This document shows, one piece after another, positions 45,114 to 53,097 of a DNA stretch of 64,000 bases. Each line of letters opens with the position of its first letter. The stretch's first letter is position 1. Under the pieces are notes generated by a model. The model did no database searches and had not been told where the DNA came from. It saw only the letters and a program-made list of their open reading frames with translations. A program made the translations under genes and the position numbers. This DNA comes from Chryseobacterium daeguense DSM 19388. Its GTDB lineage: Bacteria; Bacteroidota; Bacteroidia; Flavobacteriales; Weeksellaceae. The DNA lies in assembly GCF_000430825.1 (NCBI RefSeq), contig NZ_AUMT01000012.1, positions 89,887 to 153,886 on the forward strand, written 5' to 3'.

Positions 45114-45437
45114 TAGCTGTAATGAGCTAATACCCTTCTTGTGCGAGGTTACAATATAAATAGCCATAAACCATTTCTGTAGACCTAGTTTAGTGTTATC
45201 AAAAATAGTATTGGTTTTAACATTGAAGTATTTACCTGTAGCTCTGCAACGATATTTATTGCCTTTGCATTTATACACTGTTGAATTCTCATCGAATGGA
45301 GAAACAACATTACCATCCCAACGCAGTTTTTCTAAATGATCAATACATGATTGCTCGTCTGGGAATGCTTTTACAAGGTCTAAGATTGATTTGAAATTTT
45401 GAGTTAGCATAGTTTTGTGTTTGTTTTTATGTGACAT
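45114..45437 (-). pseudogene. N-terminal fragment of an IS1595-family transposase
   Basis: The frame runs from 45437 to a stop at 45102, but native sequence ends at the palindrome (45113). It encodes about 108 residues: FPDEQSCIDHLEKLRWDGNVV, the Cys-bearing zinc-ribbon-like YKCKGNKYRCRATGKYFNVKT, and QKWFMAIYIVTSHKKGISSLQL. This is the conserved N-terminus of IS1595/ISXO2-like transposases. The DDE catalytic part is missing, and the sequence beyond the palindrome does not continue the gene. A TAAATTTG box (45471-45464, minus) may be its promoter. Confidence 0.8.
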
Positions 45438-45487
45438 AATATAAGTAGTTAATTACACAAAAACAAATTTATTCTGTTAAAATTTTA

Positions 45488-45685
45488 GTGAAATTGATGA
45501 GTGTTTATTTTCCTTATCTTTCTGTAAATCAAAAAGAAATGGAATACAAAACATTATCTGATCTTCAAAAAATATCTGAAGATGTATTAAAATTAATGAA
45601 TGGACTTAGTTACTGGGAAGTTACAGAAGTATTAAAAAATGTTGAATTTTCTGCAAAAAATAACTCATTTATTGATATCGGCTAA
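45488..45685 (+). CDS. Small protein inside the element (65 aa, function unknown)
   Basis: Starts at GTG 45488 or ATG 45497. It contains the charged helical stretch LSDLQKISEDVLKLMNGLSYWEV and has no signal peptide or membrane span. It is divergent from the transposase fragment and overlaps the 59-aa minus-strand ORF by 21 bp at the 3' end. The coding pattern is plausible but no family is recognised. Confidence 0.4.
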   Translation: MKLMSVYFPYLSVNQKEMEYKTLSDLQKISEDVLKLMNGLSYWEVTEVLKNVEFSAKNNSFIDIG

Positions 45686-45844
45686 AAGCTCTTCAACAGT
45701 TTTCATATTTATTACTATTACATCCCCATTTGAAAATTTAATAGTTACCCGTGAATATCCTAATCTTTCTATCTTACCTTCTGATATAGATACTATTTGA
45801 TCTATATTATAATATACACCTTCAATCTTTTTAAAGTTTGCCAT
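45665..45844 (-). CDS. Small protein inside the element (59 aa, function unknown)
   Basis: An ORF of 59 residues beginning MANFKKIEGVYYNIDQIVSI. It continues with a beta-rich centre (YSRVTIKFSNGDVIVIN) and ends in a short helix (TVEELLADINK). The alternation suggests a small beta-barrel or SH3-like fold. Its stop overlaps the 3' end of the 65-aa plus-strand ORF. No family is recognised. Confidence 0.45.
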   Translation of the reverse strand: MANFKKIEGVYYNIDQIVSISEGKIERLGYSRVTIKFSNGDVIVINMKTVEELLADINK

Positions 45845-45870
45845 AAGTAATTAGTTTCTACTAATATATG

Positions 45871-45898
45871 AAAAAAGGACTACAATTTTGTAGTCCTT
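45871..45898 (-). terminator. Hairpin near the right terminal repeat
   Basis: AAGGACTACAA and TTGTAGTCCTT are perfect 11-bp arms with a 2-base loop and a T run on the minus strand. It would block read-through into the element from the right. It is a sister of the hairpin at 44551-44575. Confidence 0.65.
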
Positions 45899-45903
45899 AA
45901 TAA

Positions 45904-45932
45904 TTTTGTGTAAAGTGGTATGTAGTTGCCAA
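45904..45932 (-). repeat. Right terminal inverted repeat
   Basis: Exact reverse complement of the 29 bases at 44264-44292, ending ..TAGTTGCCAA on the plus strand. Confidence 0.85.
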
Positions 45933-46002
45933 GTTTTTATTTTACTACTGACAGCTAGTTGTCACTGGATTTTTTTATTTTTATCCTAAAACAAAACGAA
46001 AA

Positions 46003-46461
46003 ATGGAAAATATTATACTCGAACCTTTTAAAATAATCGGGATCTCTATAAGAACAACCAATGAAAATGGCCAGGCGGCAAAAGATATTCCGTTATTATG
46101 GGAAAAACTGATGCGTGAAAATATTCTGAGTAATATTCCGGATAAGATTGATAATACCATTTATTCCGTATATACAGATTACGAAAAAGATTTCACAAAA
46201 CCATACACAACTCTTTTGGGCTGCAAGGTAAATAGTTTGGATATTATTCCTGAAGGAATGGTCGGTTATTCTTTTGATGGTGGGGTATATAAGAAATTTA
46301 CTGCAAAAGGCGATCTTTCTAAAGGAGTGGTTATTAATGAATGGAATAAGATATGGACCATGAATCTAAAGAGGGCATACACTGCTGACTTTGAGATATA
46401 TGGAGGCAAATCACAAGATACTCTAAATGCGGAAGTAGATATTTTAATTGCTTTACAATAA
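46003..46461 (+). CDS. GyrI-like / AraC effector-binding domain protein
   Basis: A 152-residue stand-alone GyrI-like domain: FKIIGISIRTTNE at the start, TIYSVYTDYEKDFTKPYTTLLGCKV in the middle, then the second SHS2 repeat with GGVYKKFTAKGDLSKGVVINEWNKIW and DFEIYGGKS. These domains bind small cationic or hydrophobic ligands. There is no DNA-binding domain. It converges on dgkA with a 9-bp tail-to-tail overlap. Confidence 0.8.
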   Translation: MENIILEPFKIIGISIRTTNENGQAAKDIPLLWEKLMRENILSNIPDKIDNTIYSVYTDYEKDFTKPYTTLLGCKVNSLDIIPEGMVGYSFDGGVYKKFTAKGDLSKGVVINEWNKIWTMNLKRAYTADFEIYGGKSQDTLNAEVDILIALQ

Positions 46462-46806
46462 ATATTTCCAATAAATCAGAACTCCTGCAATAATTGATAC
46501 AATTGTCATCAGAAGAACTGCACCGGCAGAAATGTCTTTGATAAAACCAATACTTTTGTCAAATTCCGGCTGTATAAAATCGCAGATTTTCTCAATGGCT
46601 GTATTAAAAATCTCAGCAGCTAGAACCCCTAAACAGACGATCAGAATAAGAGTTGTATCAGTCGTTGTCAATTTTAAATAAAAGATCAAAAAAAGATTAA
46701 TTAGAAATGCAAGCAGCTCAATCTGAAAATTCCTTTCACTTTTCATCATAAAAAAAATACCTCGGAAAGCATTCCAAAAACTTTTATGGAGGGGTGGTTT
46801 TTTCAT
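46453..46806 (-). CDS. dgkA: Diacylglycerol/undecaprenol kinase family protein
   Basis: A 117-residue inner-membrane kinase with three transmembrane helices. The conserved active-site region AAEIFNTAIEKICDFI and the KDISAGAVLL stretch match the DgkA/UdpK family. It phosphorylates diacylglycerol or undecaprenol for lipid recycling; which lipid cannot be told. A CAAATATA box at 46823-46830 fits a minus-strand -7 element. Confidence 0.88.
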   Translation of the reverse strand: MKKPPLHKSFWNAFRGIFFMMKSERNFQIELLAFLINLFLIFYLKLTTTDTTLILIVCLGVLAAEIFNTAIEKICDFIQPEFDKSIGFIKDISAGAVLLMTIVSIIAGVLIYWKYLL

Positions 46807-46979
46807 GATAAAATATTATTCACAAATATACTTAAATGATGAAAAATAATGAGTACATTTATCATCTTAAAGAGAAATCTTTCTCAACAAAAAAATGTGG
46901 GGTAGAAATAGTTACAGAATTCTTTTGATGGTTGTTAATAACTCTCAGGATTATTCTTTTCCATCTATTTTCTATTTAT

Positions 46980-46987
46980 TATATTTG
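46980..46987 (+). promoter_or_regulatory. -7-like box before dnaN
   Basis: TATATTTG matches TAnnTTTG, 21 bp before the dnaN ATG. No -33 TTTG is seen at 19-21 bp. Confidence 0.35.
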
Positions 46988-47008
46988 TAAAAATTTATTT
47001 TTAAATCT

Positions 47009-48139
47009 ATGAAATTTATTATTTCAAGTGGTGAACTGCAGAAGGCTTTGCAAACTGTAAGTGGCGTAATATCAAGCTCTCAATCGAGACCGATTTTAGA
47101 AAACTATCTTTTTGAATTAGACGGAAATAATGTTACCATTACAGCATCTGATGGCGAAACGACTCTTGTAACTTCTCTGGAAGTAAAGTCTGACGATTCA
47201 GGGAAATTTGCTGTTCCTGCTAAAATTTTTCAGGATTTTATCAAGACGTATGGCGAGCAGCCTCTCACGTTAGCCGTAAAGGATAATGCGGAAGGTACAG
47301 GAAGCCAGCTTGAGATTTTAGACGAAAAAGACAATTTCGCAGTAGCGTTGGACAATGCGGATGATTATCCTGAGCTGCCGGAATTTGACGCTTCTCAAAG
47401 TGTTACAATGTCAGCCGGAGTTTTGTCTGAAGCACTTACCAATACTCTTTTTGCAACAAGTAACGACTCACTGCGTCCTGTAATGACAGGAGTTTTGTTC
47501 CAATTTGGAGAAAATGAAACTAATTTTGTTTCTACGGATTCTCACAGATTGGTTGTGTACAAGAGAACGGATTTGATGAATGCCGAACCCATGGAATTCA
47601 TCATGCCTAAAAAGCCTTTAAACATTTTCAAAAATATCTTAGCCAGCTCAAATGAAGACGTTACCATCGATTTTAACGAGAACATGGCCAAGTTTACTTT
47701 CGGAAAACATATCTGGATCTGTAGATTAATTGACGGGAAATACCCGAACTACACTGCAGTAATTCCAAAAGAAAACCCGAATGTATTGACTATCAACAGG
47801 AATCTTTTATTGGGGGCAATTAAGAGGGCTTCTATCATGTCAAATAAATCCACCAATCAGGTGAGATTTAAGCTGTCTGCAAATATTCTTCACCTTCACG
47901 CAGAAGATACGGAGTATGCAAACAAAGCGGATATGCAGATTCCTTGCGACTATAACGGGGAAGATATCAATATCGGATTCAGCTCTAAATTCTTAACCGA
48001 AATGTTAACGATTTTAGGTTCAGATGATATCACCATGAAAATGTCTCAGCCAAACAGACCCGGAATCATTGAACCGCTTGATGGTCTGGAAGAAAACGAA
48101 AATATTTTAATGTTATCAATGCCGGTTATTGGGTTGTAA
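47009..48139 (+). CDS. dnaN: DNA polymerase III beta subunit (sliding clamp)
   Basis: A 376-residue three-domain clamp. Recognisable blocks are SSSQSRPILENYLFEL in domain 1, LRPVMTGVLFQ and STDSHRLVVYKR in domain 2, and the C-terminal MPVIGL, which follows the family's MPM(R/I) ending. It tethers polymerase III to DNA. The gene is single and unlinked to dnaA or recF, as is usual in flavobacteria. A terminator follows. Confidence 0.96.
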   Translation: MKFIISSGELQKALQTVSGVISSSQSRPILENYLFELDGNNVTITASDGETTLVTSLEVKSDDSGKFAVPAKIFQDFIKTYGEQPLTLAVKDNAEGTGSQLEILDEKDNFAVALDNADDYPELPEFDASQSVTMSAGVLSEALTNTLFATSNDSLRPVMTGVLFQFGENETNFVSTDSHRLVVYKRTDLMNAEPMEFIMPKKPLNIFKNILASSNEDVTIDFNENMAKFTFGKHIWICRLIDGKYPNYTAVIPKENPNVLTINRNLLLGAIKRASIMSNKSTNQVRFKLSANILHLHAEDTEYANKADMQIPCDYNGEDINIGFSSKFLTEMLTILGSDDITMKMSQPNRPGIIEPLDGLEENENILMLSMPVIGL

Positions 48140-48159
48140 TATTAATTAAAATAATACTT

Positions 48160-48190
48160 AAGAGGTTTTGATTTTTCAGAACCTCTTTTT
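48160..48190 (+). terminator. Terminator after dnaN
   Basis: AAGAGGTT and AACCTCTT arms around a 12-base loop, followed by T5. Confidence 0.7.
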
Positions 48191-48194
48191 ATTT

Positions 48195-48309
48195 GAAGCT
48201 TTTTCCCGCTTTCGCTACTCGCTTTTTCTTTTTCGGCGGCCTCCTCGTCGAAGACGAGGCCGCCGAAAAAGAAAAGAGCTCAAACATGCCGCTTAATCGG
48301 GGCTAGGGT
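48195..48309. repeat. Dispersed repeat, family B (copy 2) with a long GC-rich hairpin
   Basis: The ends match 31416-31512 (AGCTTTTTCCCGCTTT and AATCGGGGCTAG). The centre (about 48226-48275) is a hairpin of more than 20 bp: TTTTCTTTTTCGGCGG, a 3-base bulge, CCTCGTC, loop GAA and the complementary arm. It is exceptionally GC-rich for this window. No gene is visible. Confidence 0.6.
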
Positions 48310-48341
48310 AAAGTGTTTTATTTAGGTATTAAAAATATTCA

Positions 48342-48390
48342 TAAAGTTTGTCATTCCGTAGGAATCTAGACTTAGTTTTAGAAAAGCGAT
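48342..48390. repeat. Dispersed repeat, family D (copy 2)
   Basis: AAAGTTTGTCATTCCGTAGG followed by AATCTAGACTTAG and TTAGAAAAGC. Same block order as 35919-35965. Confidence 0.5.
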
Positions 48391-48402
48391 GGCATATTTA
48401 AA

Positions 48403-48492
48403 TTCTGCCATCATTTGCTGAATAGAACGTCTTAGCGAACAAAAATATTCGAAATTTAATAATTCTATTCTTAGCGATCTTAGCGTTAAAAA
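48403..48492. repeat. Dispersed repeat, family C (copy 2)
   Basis: CCATCATTTGCTGAATAG, then GCGAACAAAAATATTC, then CTTAGCGATCTTAGCGTTAA. Aligned block for block with 32381-32473. Confidence 0.55.
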
Positions 48493-48497
48493 GAAGG

Positions 48498-48542
48498 ATT
48501 TTGAGATTGTTTCGTCGCTTCGCTTCTTGCAATGACAATGTC
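48498..48542. repeat. Further intergenic repeat-like segment
   Basis: GAGATTGTTTCGTCGCTTCG followed by CTTCTTGCAATGACAATGTC resembles a dispersed repeat I remember from Chryseobacterium genomes. There is only one copy in this window, so it rests on memory. The remaining bases up to pheT (48543-48745) are AT-rich with no gene visible. Confidence 0.35.
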
Positions 48543-48745
48543 TTGCTATTCCAGTCGAGAAAAAGAAAACTATTAAGACAAAATTAAACTCTTAAAGTCT
48601 CTCAGAAATTTCTCTATTTCTCAAAAAAACACGACATTTGTACGCTTAAACTATACAGGTAATATTGTATAATATTCTAATAAATTTTTCAAAATATATC
48701 AAAATGAAACCGAAAGGTTCCATCTAAAAAAATAGAAATTATCAG

Positions 48746-51148
48746 ATGAAAATATCAAATAATTGGCTGAAAGACTTTATCAAAACGGAACTGAAAACTG
48801 AAAGAATCGGTGAATTCCTTACGGATATAGGCCTTGAAGTTGAAGGTATAGAAAAATTTGAAAGCATAAAAGGAAGCCTTGAAGGAATTGTTGTAGGCAA
48901 GGTTTTAACCTGCGAAAAACATCCGAATGCAGACAAATTAAGAAAAACAACAGTAGATGTAGGAAACGGAAAGGTTTTGAATATTGTTTGTGGAGCACCC
49001 AATGTAGAAGCCGGACAAACAGTTCCTGTAGCGGTTGTAGGTACTAAAATCTATGATAAAACCGGTAACTTTTTTGAGATCAAGGAAGCGAAAATAAGAG
49101 GGGAAGTTTCTCAGGGAATGATCTGTGCTGAGGATGAACTGGGTCTTAGCGATGATCACGGAGGGATCATGGTTCTGGATGCCGAAAAATATGAAGTTGG
49201 GCAAAATTTCGCCGATTATTTTGAGCTTACAAACGATGAGGTTTTTGAAATAGGTTTAACGCCAAACAGAACGGATGCCATGTCTCACTATGGTGTTGCA
49301 AGGGATTTATTTGCATTTCTTTCCACAAATCAGCAGAAATCAACTTTTGAAAAGGTATCGTCAGTGGTATTGAATAATGAAGGTTCACATGATTTCACAC
49401 TGGAAGTAGAAGATCCGGAATTGTGCCCAAGATATATCGGAGCTGTAATTGAAGATGTGAAAGTTGCAGATTCTCCAGACTGGCTTAAAGATAGATTAAA
49501 AGCGATCGGATTAAGCCCGATTAATAATATTGTAGATATTACAAACTACATTCTTCACGGTTTGGGTCAGCCGCTTCACGCTTTTGACGCAGATAAGATT
49601 GAAGATAAAAAAGTGAAAATCGGAACGGTAAAAGAGGGTACAAAATTCACAACTTTGGATGGTGTTGAAAGAACGCTGAATGGTTCCGAAATCATGATCA
49701 AAGACGGAAAAGACAACCCAATGTGTATTGCCGGAGTTTTCGGTGGTGCCAATTCGGGAGTTTCCGGCGAAACAAAAACTATTTTCCTTGAAAGCGCTTA
49801 TTTCAATCCGGTTGCGGTAAGAAAAGGGGCTAAATTTCATGGTTTGAATACAGACGCATCTTTTAGATTCGAGAGAGGTGTAGATCCTAATATTACAAGA
49901 ACGGCAATTACCCACGCCATCAAACTGATTCAGGAATTGGCCGATGGTAAGCTGGTTGGAGATTTGCTGGAAGAATATCCAAAGAAAATTGAAGACAATT
50001 ATGTGATCATCAGGTTCTCAAAAATCGAGCAGATTTTAGGAACGAAAATTCACAGGGAGAAAGTAAAAGAGATTTTAAAAGCTCTTGATATTCAGGTTTT
50101 AAATGAAATTCAAAATGGTCTTGAAATCTCTGTTCCGGCTTACAGAGCGGATGTTACGAGAGAAATTGACGTTATTGAAGAGATTTTAAGAATTTACGGC
50201 TATAATAAGATTGATGCTCCGCAAAAGATTTCATTCACTCCTGTAAAGCTTAGTGCACAGGATCAGGATGAACTGGAAAATAACTGGGCCAGAACTTTGC
50301 AAAGCTTAGGCTTTAATGAAGTAATGAATAATTCTCTAACTTCTGTAAAAGATGAAACGGATGCCGTGAAATTGCTAAATCCTTTGAGCAATGATTTGGC
50401 TGTCATGAGAAAATCTTTGTTGGAAGGTCTTTTGGAAAATGCCATTTACAATATCAACAGAAAGAATCAGGATATTAAATTCTTCGAATTCGGAAAAATT
50501 TACCACAAAAAGGAAAAATACGAGGAAAGAAAACAGCTGGCAATTTTAGTCACCGGGAGAGAGGTTGCTGAGAACTGGCTGCAGCCAAAATCTGCCACAA
50601 GCTTCTATAACTTAAAAGCGTATGTGAAAATTTTATTGGAAAGATTGGCGGTTGATTATAAGGAAGTTGCTTTGGCTGACGAACGTTTTTCTGATGCTCT
50701 TTCCTATGAAGTAAACGGATCTGCTTTAGTAAGAATCGGTAAGGTAGCACCACAAATGCTGAAAGATTTCGATATTGATCAGGAATGTTTCTATGCAGAA
50801 ATTGAGCTGGAATATGCTCAGAAACTGCGCTCAGAAAACGAGCTGAAATTCCGTGATATTCCTAAATTCAATAAGATAAGAAGAGATTTAGCATTATTGA
50901 TTGATAAAAATGTGAACTATCAGGATCTTTACCAGACCGCTAAAAAGAATAAGTCTCCTTATATTAAAAATATTAATTTATTTGATGTTTATGAAGGAAA
51001 AAATCTTCCTGAAGGTAAGAAGTCTTATGCTATGAGCTTTGAGCTTTTGAATGAAGAAAAAACGCTTGAAGAAAAAGAAATTGCAGCTGTAATGGATTCT
51101 TTGGTTAAATCTTTCCAGAAAGAATTTAATGCTGAATTAAGAGGATAA
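48746..51148 (+). CDS. pheT: Phenylalanyl-tRNA synthetase beta subunit
   Basis: An 800-residue subunit with the full domain order. The N-terminal EMAP-like tRNA-binding domain (residues about 40-150) has HPNADKL and VCGAPNV. B3/B4 follows (INNIVDITNYILHGLGQPLHAFD), then B5 (about 405-475), the catalytic-like core (ENAIYNINRKNQDIKFFEFGKIY) and the C-terminal ferredoxin-like anticodon-binding domain (FRDIPKFNKIRRDLALLID). It pairs with PheS, which is not in this window. It charges tRNA-Phe and edits Tyr in B3/B4. Confidence 0.96.
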   Translation: MKISNNWLKDFIKTELKTERIGEFLTDIGLEVEGIEKFESIKGSLEGIVVGKVLTCEKHPNADKLRKTTVDVGNGKVLNIVCGAPNVEAGQTVPVAVVGTKIYDKTGNFFEIKEAKIRGEVSQGMICAEDELGLSDDHGGIMVLDAEKYEVGQNFADYFELTNDEVFEIGLTPNRTDAMSHYGVARDLFAFLSTNQQKSTFEKVSSVVLNNEGSHDFTLEVEDPELCPRYIGAVIEDVKVADSPDWLKDRLKAIGLSPINNIVDITNYILHGLGQPLHAFDADKIEDKKVKIGTVKEGTKFTTLDGVERTLNGSEIMIKDGKDNPMCIAGVFGGANSGVSGETKTIFLESAYFNPVAVRKGAKFHGLNTDASFRFERGVDPNITRTAITHAIKLIQELADGKLVGDLLEEYPKKIEDNYVIIRFSKIEQILGTKIHREKVKEILKALDIQVLNEIQNGLEISVPAYRADVTREIDVIEEILRIYGYNKIDAPQKISFTPVKLSAQDQDELENNWARTLQSLGFNEVMNNSLTSVKDETDAVKLLNPLSNDLAVMRKSLLEGLLENAIYNINRKNQDIKFFEFGKIYHKKEKYEERKQLAILVTGREVAENWLQPKSATSFYNLKAYVKILLERLAVDYKEVALADERFSDALSYEVNGSALVRIGKVAPQMLKDFDIDQECFYAEIELEYAQKLRSENELKFRDIPKFNKIRRDLALLIDKNVNYQDLYQTAKKNKSPYIKNINLFDVYEGKNLPEGKKSYAMSFELLNEEKTLEEKEIAAVMDSLVKSFQKEFNAELRG

Positions 51149-51169
51149 TAAAATAACAAATATATAGTA

Positions 51170-51195
51170 ACGGACTTGGAAAGGTCCGTTTTTTA
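51170..51195 (+). terminator. Terminator after pheT
   Basis: ACGGACTT and AGGTCCGT pair with one G-U, followed by T6. Confidence 0.75.
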
Positions 51196-51319
51196 TTAAT
51201 AAGCATTTTAAACTTGGCGCGATTTGTGTATAAAAGCAACTGTTAAATAACAATAAAATTATAGGGAAGCCGTTTAATAATATAATTTCCCGTAAATTTG
51301 ATTTAAATTAAAATAACAA

Positions 51320-51730
51320 ATGAAAAATCTTTTTTTAGGTATATGCACAGCGGTAGTACTGGCATCGTGTGGATCAATGTCTAGCCCTTCAGCTTCTAAA
51401 GTAGGGAAAGCCCAGCCTTCATTGGCAGACACAAAATGGACGTTGGCAGATAATGTAAAAGGGAAAGTTCCCACATTGAATATCGAAGGCGAAAAAATTA
51501 ATGGAAATGCCGGATGTAACAATTATTTCGGGACAGCAAAAGTGGATCCTTCTACGGGTAATTTTTCTGCAGGGCAAATGGGCTCTACCAGAATGGCTTG
51601 TGATAATATGAATGTTGAAAATAACTTCATGGATATGATGGGCAAAGCCAATAAATATGTAGTTTCTGGAAATACGCTGGAATTGTATAAAGACAATCTT
51701 CTATTGCTAAAATTCAATAAAGCTGAATAA
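51320..51730 (+). CDS. META/HslJ-domain lipoprotein
   Basis: A 136-residue lipoprotein (VLASC, Cys17) with one META domain: LADTKWTLADNVKGKVPTLNI, then KINGNAGCNNYFGTAKVD, MGSTRMACDNMNVENNFMDMM and a final LYKDNLLLLKF strand. E. coli HslJ, the type member, affects novobiocin tolerance; the function here is unknown. A TAAATTTG box at 51293-51300 may be its -7 element. Confidence 0.85.
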   Translation: MKNLFLGICTAVVLASCGSMSSPSASKVGKAQPSLADTKWTLADNVKGKVPTLNIEGEKINGNAGCNNYFGTAKVDPSTGNFSAGQMGSTRMACDNMNVENNFMDMMGKANKYVVSGNTLELYKDNLLLLKFNKAE

Positions 51731-51733
51731 AAC

Positions 51734-51760
51734 AAAAGGAACTCAATTGAGTTCCTTTTT
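51734..51760. terminator. Bidirectional terminator between converging genes
   Basis: AAAAGGAACTCAA followed by its exact complement forms a perfect palindrome with A and T tracts on both sides. It serves both the META gene and the converging 79-aa gene. Confidence 0.85.
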
Positions 51761-51778
51761 TATGTTTGAATTGTTAAA

Positions 51779-52018
51779 TTATTCTTCCTCTTCGTCGTCG
51801 TACTTAGCCAATTCTTCATCACACCATTTAAACGCAGCTTCTACCACTTTTGTAGCCTCATCTGCCATCGTTTCTTCGTCGTCACCTTCAAGATCGTCTA
51901 ACCACTCCACTTCTTCTTCCTCAACGTTTAAGATAAATCTTGGATATTCTGTGTGAACTACGAATAGATCTTCTGGAAATTCCGAATTATCTGCTAATAA
52001 AAACTTTGGTAATTTCAT
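51779..52018 (-). CDS. Small acidic cytoplasmic protein (79 aa)
   Basis: A 79-residue protein with an N-terminal MKLPKFLLADNSEFPEDLF followed by FVVHTEYPRFILN strands and a strongly acidic C-terminal half (EEEEVEWLDDLEGDDEE.., ending DDEEEE). No signal peptide. I do not recognise a named family. The frame is supported by strand bias and by the terminator at its 3' end. Confidence 0.65.
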   Translation of the reverse strand: MKLPKFLLADNSEFPEDLFVVHTEYPRFILNVEEEEVEWLDDLEGDDEETMADEATKVVEAAFKWCDEELAKYDDEEEE

Positions 52019-52183
52019 TTTTTTAATGTTTTAACTTTAAATCAAAGATAATAAAATTATTGATATTTGTTCTTGTAGATTTTATTTTTTTAAAAAACTT
52101 TATACCTCATTAATGTGGCTTCTACAATATATATTATGTTCTAAAAATAAGATGAATTAAATTTATAAAATTCTATTATTCTT

Positions 52184-53077
52184 TTATTTTGAAAACATTT
52201 TTGCAACTTTTTCAGCTTTTTTACTTTCTGAGTAATCGTAGAAACCTTCTCCGGATTTTACGCCCAGTTTGCCTGCCATCACCATGTTTACAAGCAATGG
52301 ATTCGGAGCATATTTTGGATTTTTGAAGCCGTCGTACATTACATTTAAAATAGCCAGACATACATCAAGACCGATAAAATCTGCCAACTGAAGAGGTCCC
52401 ATGGGGTGAGCCATTCCCAGCTTCATTACCGTATCAATTTCTTCAACACCGGCAACTCCGTTGTAAAGTGTTTCGATAGATTCATTGATCATGGGCATCA
52501 GGATCCTGTTCGCTACAAATCCAGGGTAATCATTTACTTCTACAGGAACTTTTCCTAATGTTTTGCTCATTTCGTAAATAGCATCAAAAGTTTCTTTGGA
52601 AGTAGAGTATCCTTTAATTATTTCCACCAATTTCATGATGGGAACAGGATTCATAAAGTGCATCCCAATTACTTTATCAGCCCTTTTTGTAGCGGCTGCA
52701 ATTTTAGTAATAGAAATAGATGATGTATTGGTCGCCAAAATACAGCTTTCGGGAGCAAATTCATCCATCTGTCCGAAAATTTTCAGCTTCAGTTCCTGAT
52801 TTTCAGTAGCTGCTTCTACGATTAAGTCGGCATTTCCTACTGCATCTTTAAGTGCCGTGAACGTTTTTATATTGCCTAATGTTTCAGATTTTTGTTCTTC
52901 CGTAAGGTTTCCCTTTGCAATTATTCTGTCAAGATTGGTGGTAATGGTTTTCAACCCTCTGTCTAAAGCGTCCTGTGATACATCTACAAGGTTTACTGAA
53001 AACCCGCTTTGTGCGAAAGTGTGTGCAATACCATTTCCCATGGTTCCTGCTCCGATAACTACAATGTTTTTAATCAT
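52184..53077 (-). CDS. 3-hydroxybutyryl-CoA (3-hydroxyacyl-CoA) dehydrogenase
   Basis: A 297-residue NAD-dependent dehydrogenase. The Rossmann motif GAGTMGNGIAH is at residues 9-19, ATNTSSISITKIA and GMHFMNPVPIMKLVEII carry the catalytic His, and the C-terminal domain has DYPGFVANRILMP and GMAHPMGPLQLADFIGLD. It oxidises or reduces short-chain 3-hydroxyacyl-CoA. It is a single-domain enzyme with no fused hydratase. Confidence 0.92.
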   Translation of the reverse strand: MIKNIVVIGAGTMGNGIAHTFAQSGFSVNLVDVSQDALDRGLKTITTNLDRIIAKGNLTEEQKSETLGNIKTFTALKDAVGNADLIVEAATENQELKLKIFGQMDEFAPESCILATNTSSISITKIAAATKRADKVIGMHFMNPVPIMKLVEIIKGYSTSKETFDAIYEMSKTLGKVPVEVNDYPGFVANRILMPMINESIETLYNGVAGVEEIDTVMKLGMAHPMGPLQLADFIGLDVCLAILNVMYDGFKNPKYAPNPLLVNMVMAGKLGVKSGEGFYDYSESKKAEKVAKMFSK

Positions 53078-53097
53078 TTTTCCTTATTTAATTAAAT

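Larger units (their letters stand above)
44264..45932. mobile_element. 1.67-kb element bounded by perfect 29-bp inverted terminal repeats
   Basis: Identical 29-bp sequences in inverted orientation bound a segment whose content differs from the flanks: very AT-rich, small ORFs mainly on the minus strand, a truncated IS1595-type transposase and an IS3-derived palindrome. GTTT is present just outside both ends (44260-44263 and 45933-45936), which may be a 4-bp target duplication or chance. Two related hairpins (44551-44575 and 45875-45898) lie inside. Contents are a 33-aa ORF, a 130-aa membrane protein, the palindrome, the transposase fragment, and 65-aa and 59-aa ORFs. The element is probably immobile by itself now. 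Confidence 0.65.

Noticed and set aside
46861..47008. Replication origin next to dnaN
   Set aside because: No cluster of DnaA boxes and no dnaA gene are visible; dnaN is commonly unlinked from the origin in flavobacteria.
49511..49915. 134-codon minus-strand frame inside pheT
   Set aside because: Antisense shadow over the conserved B3/B4 domain; no recognisable protein features.
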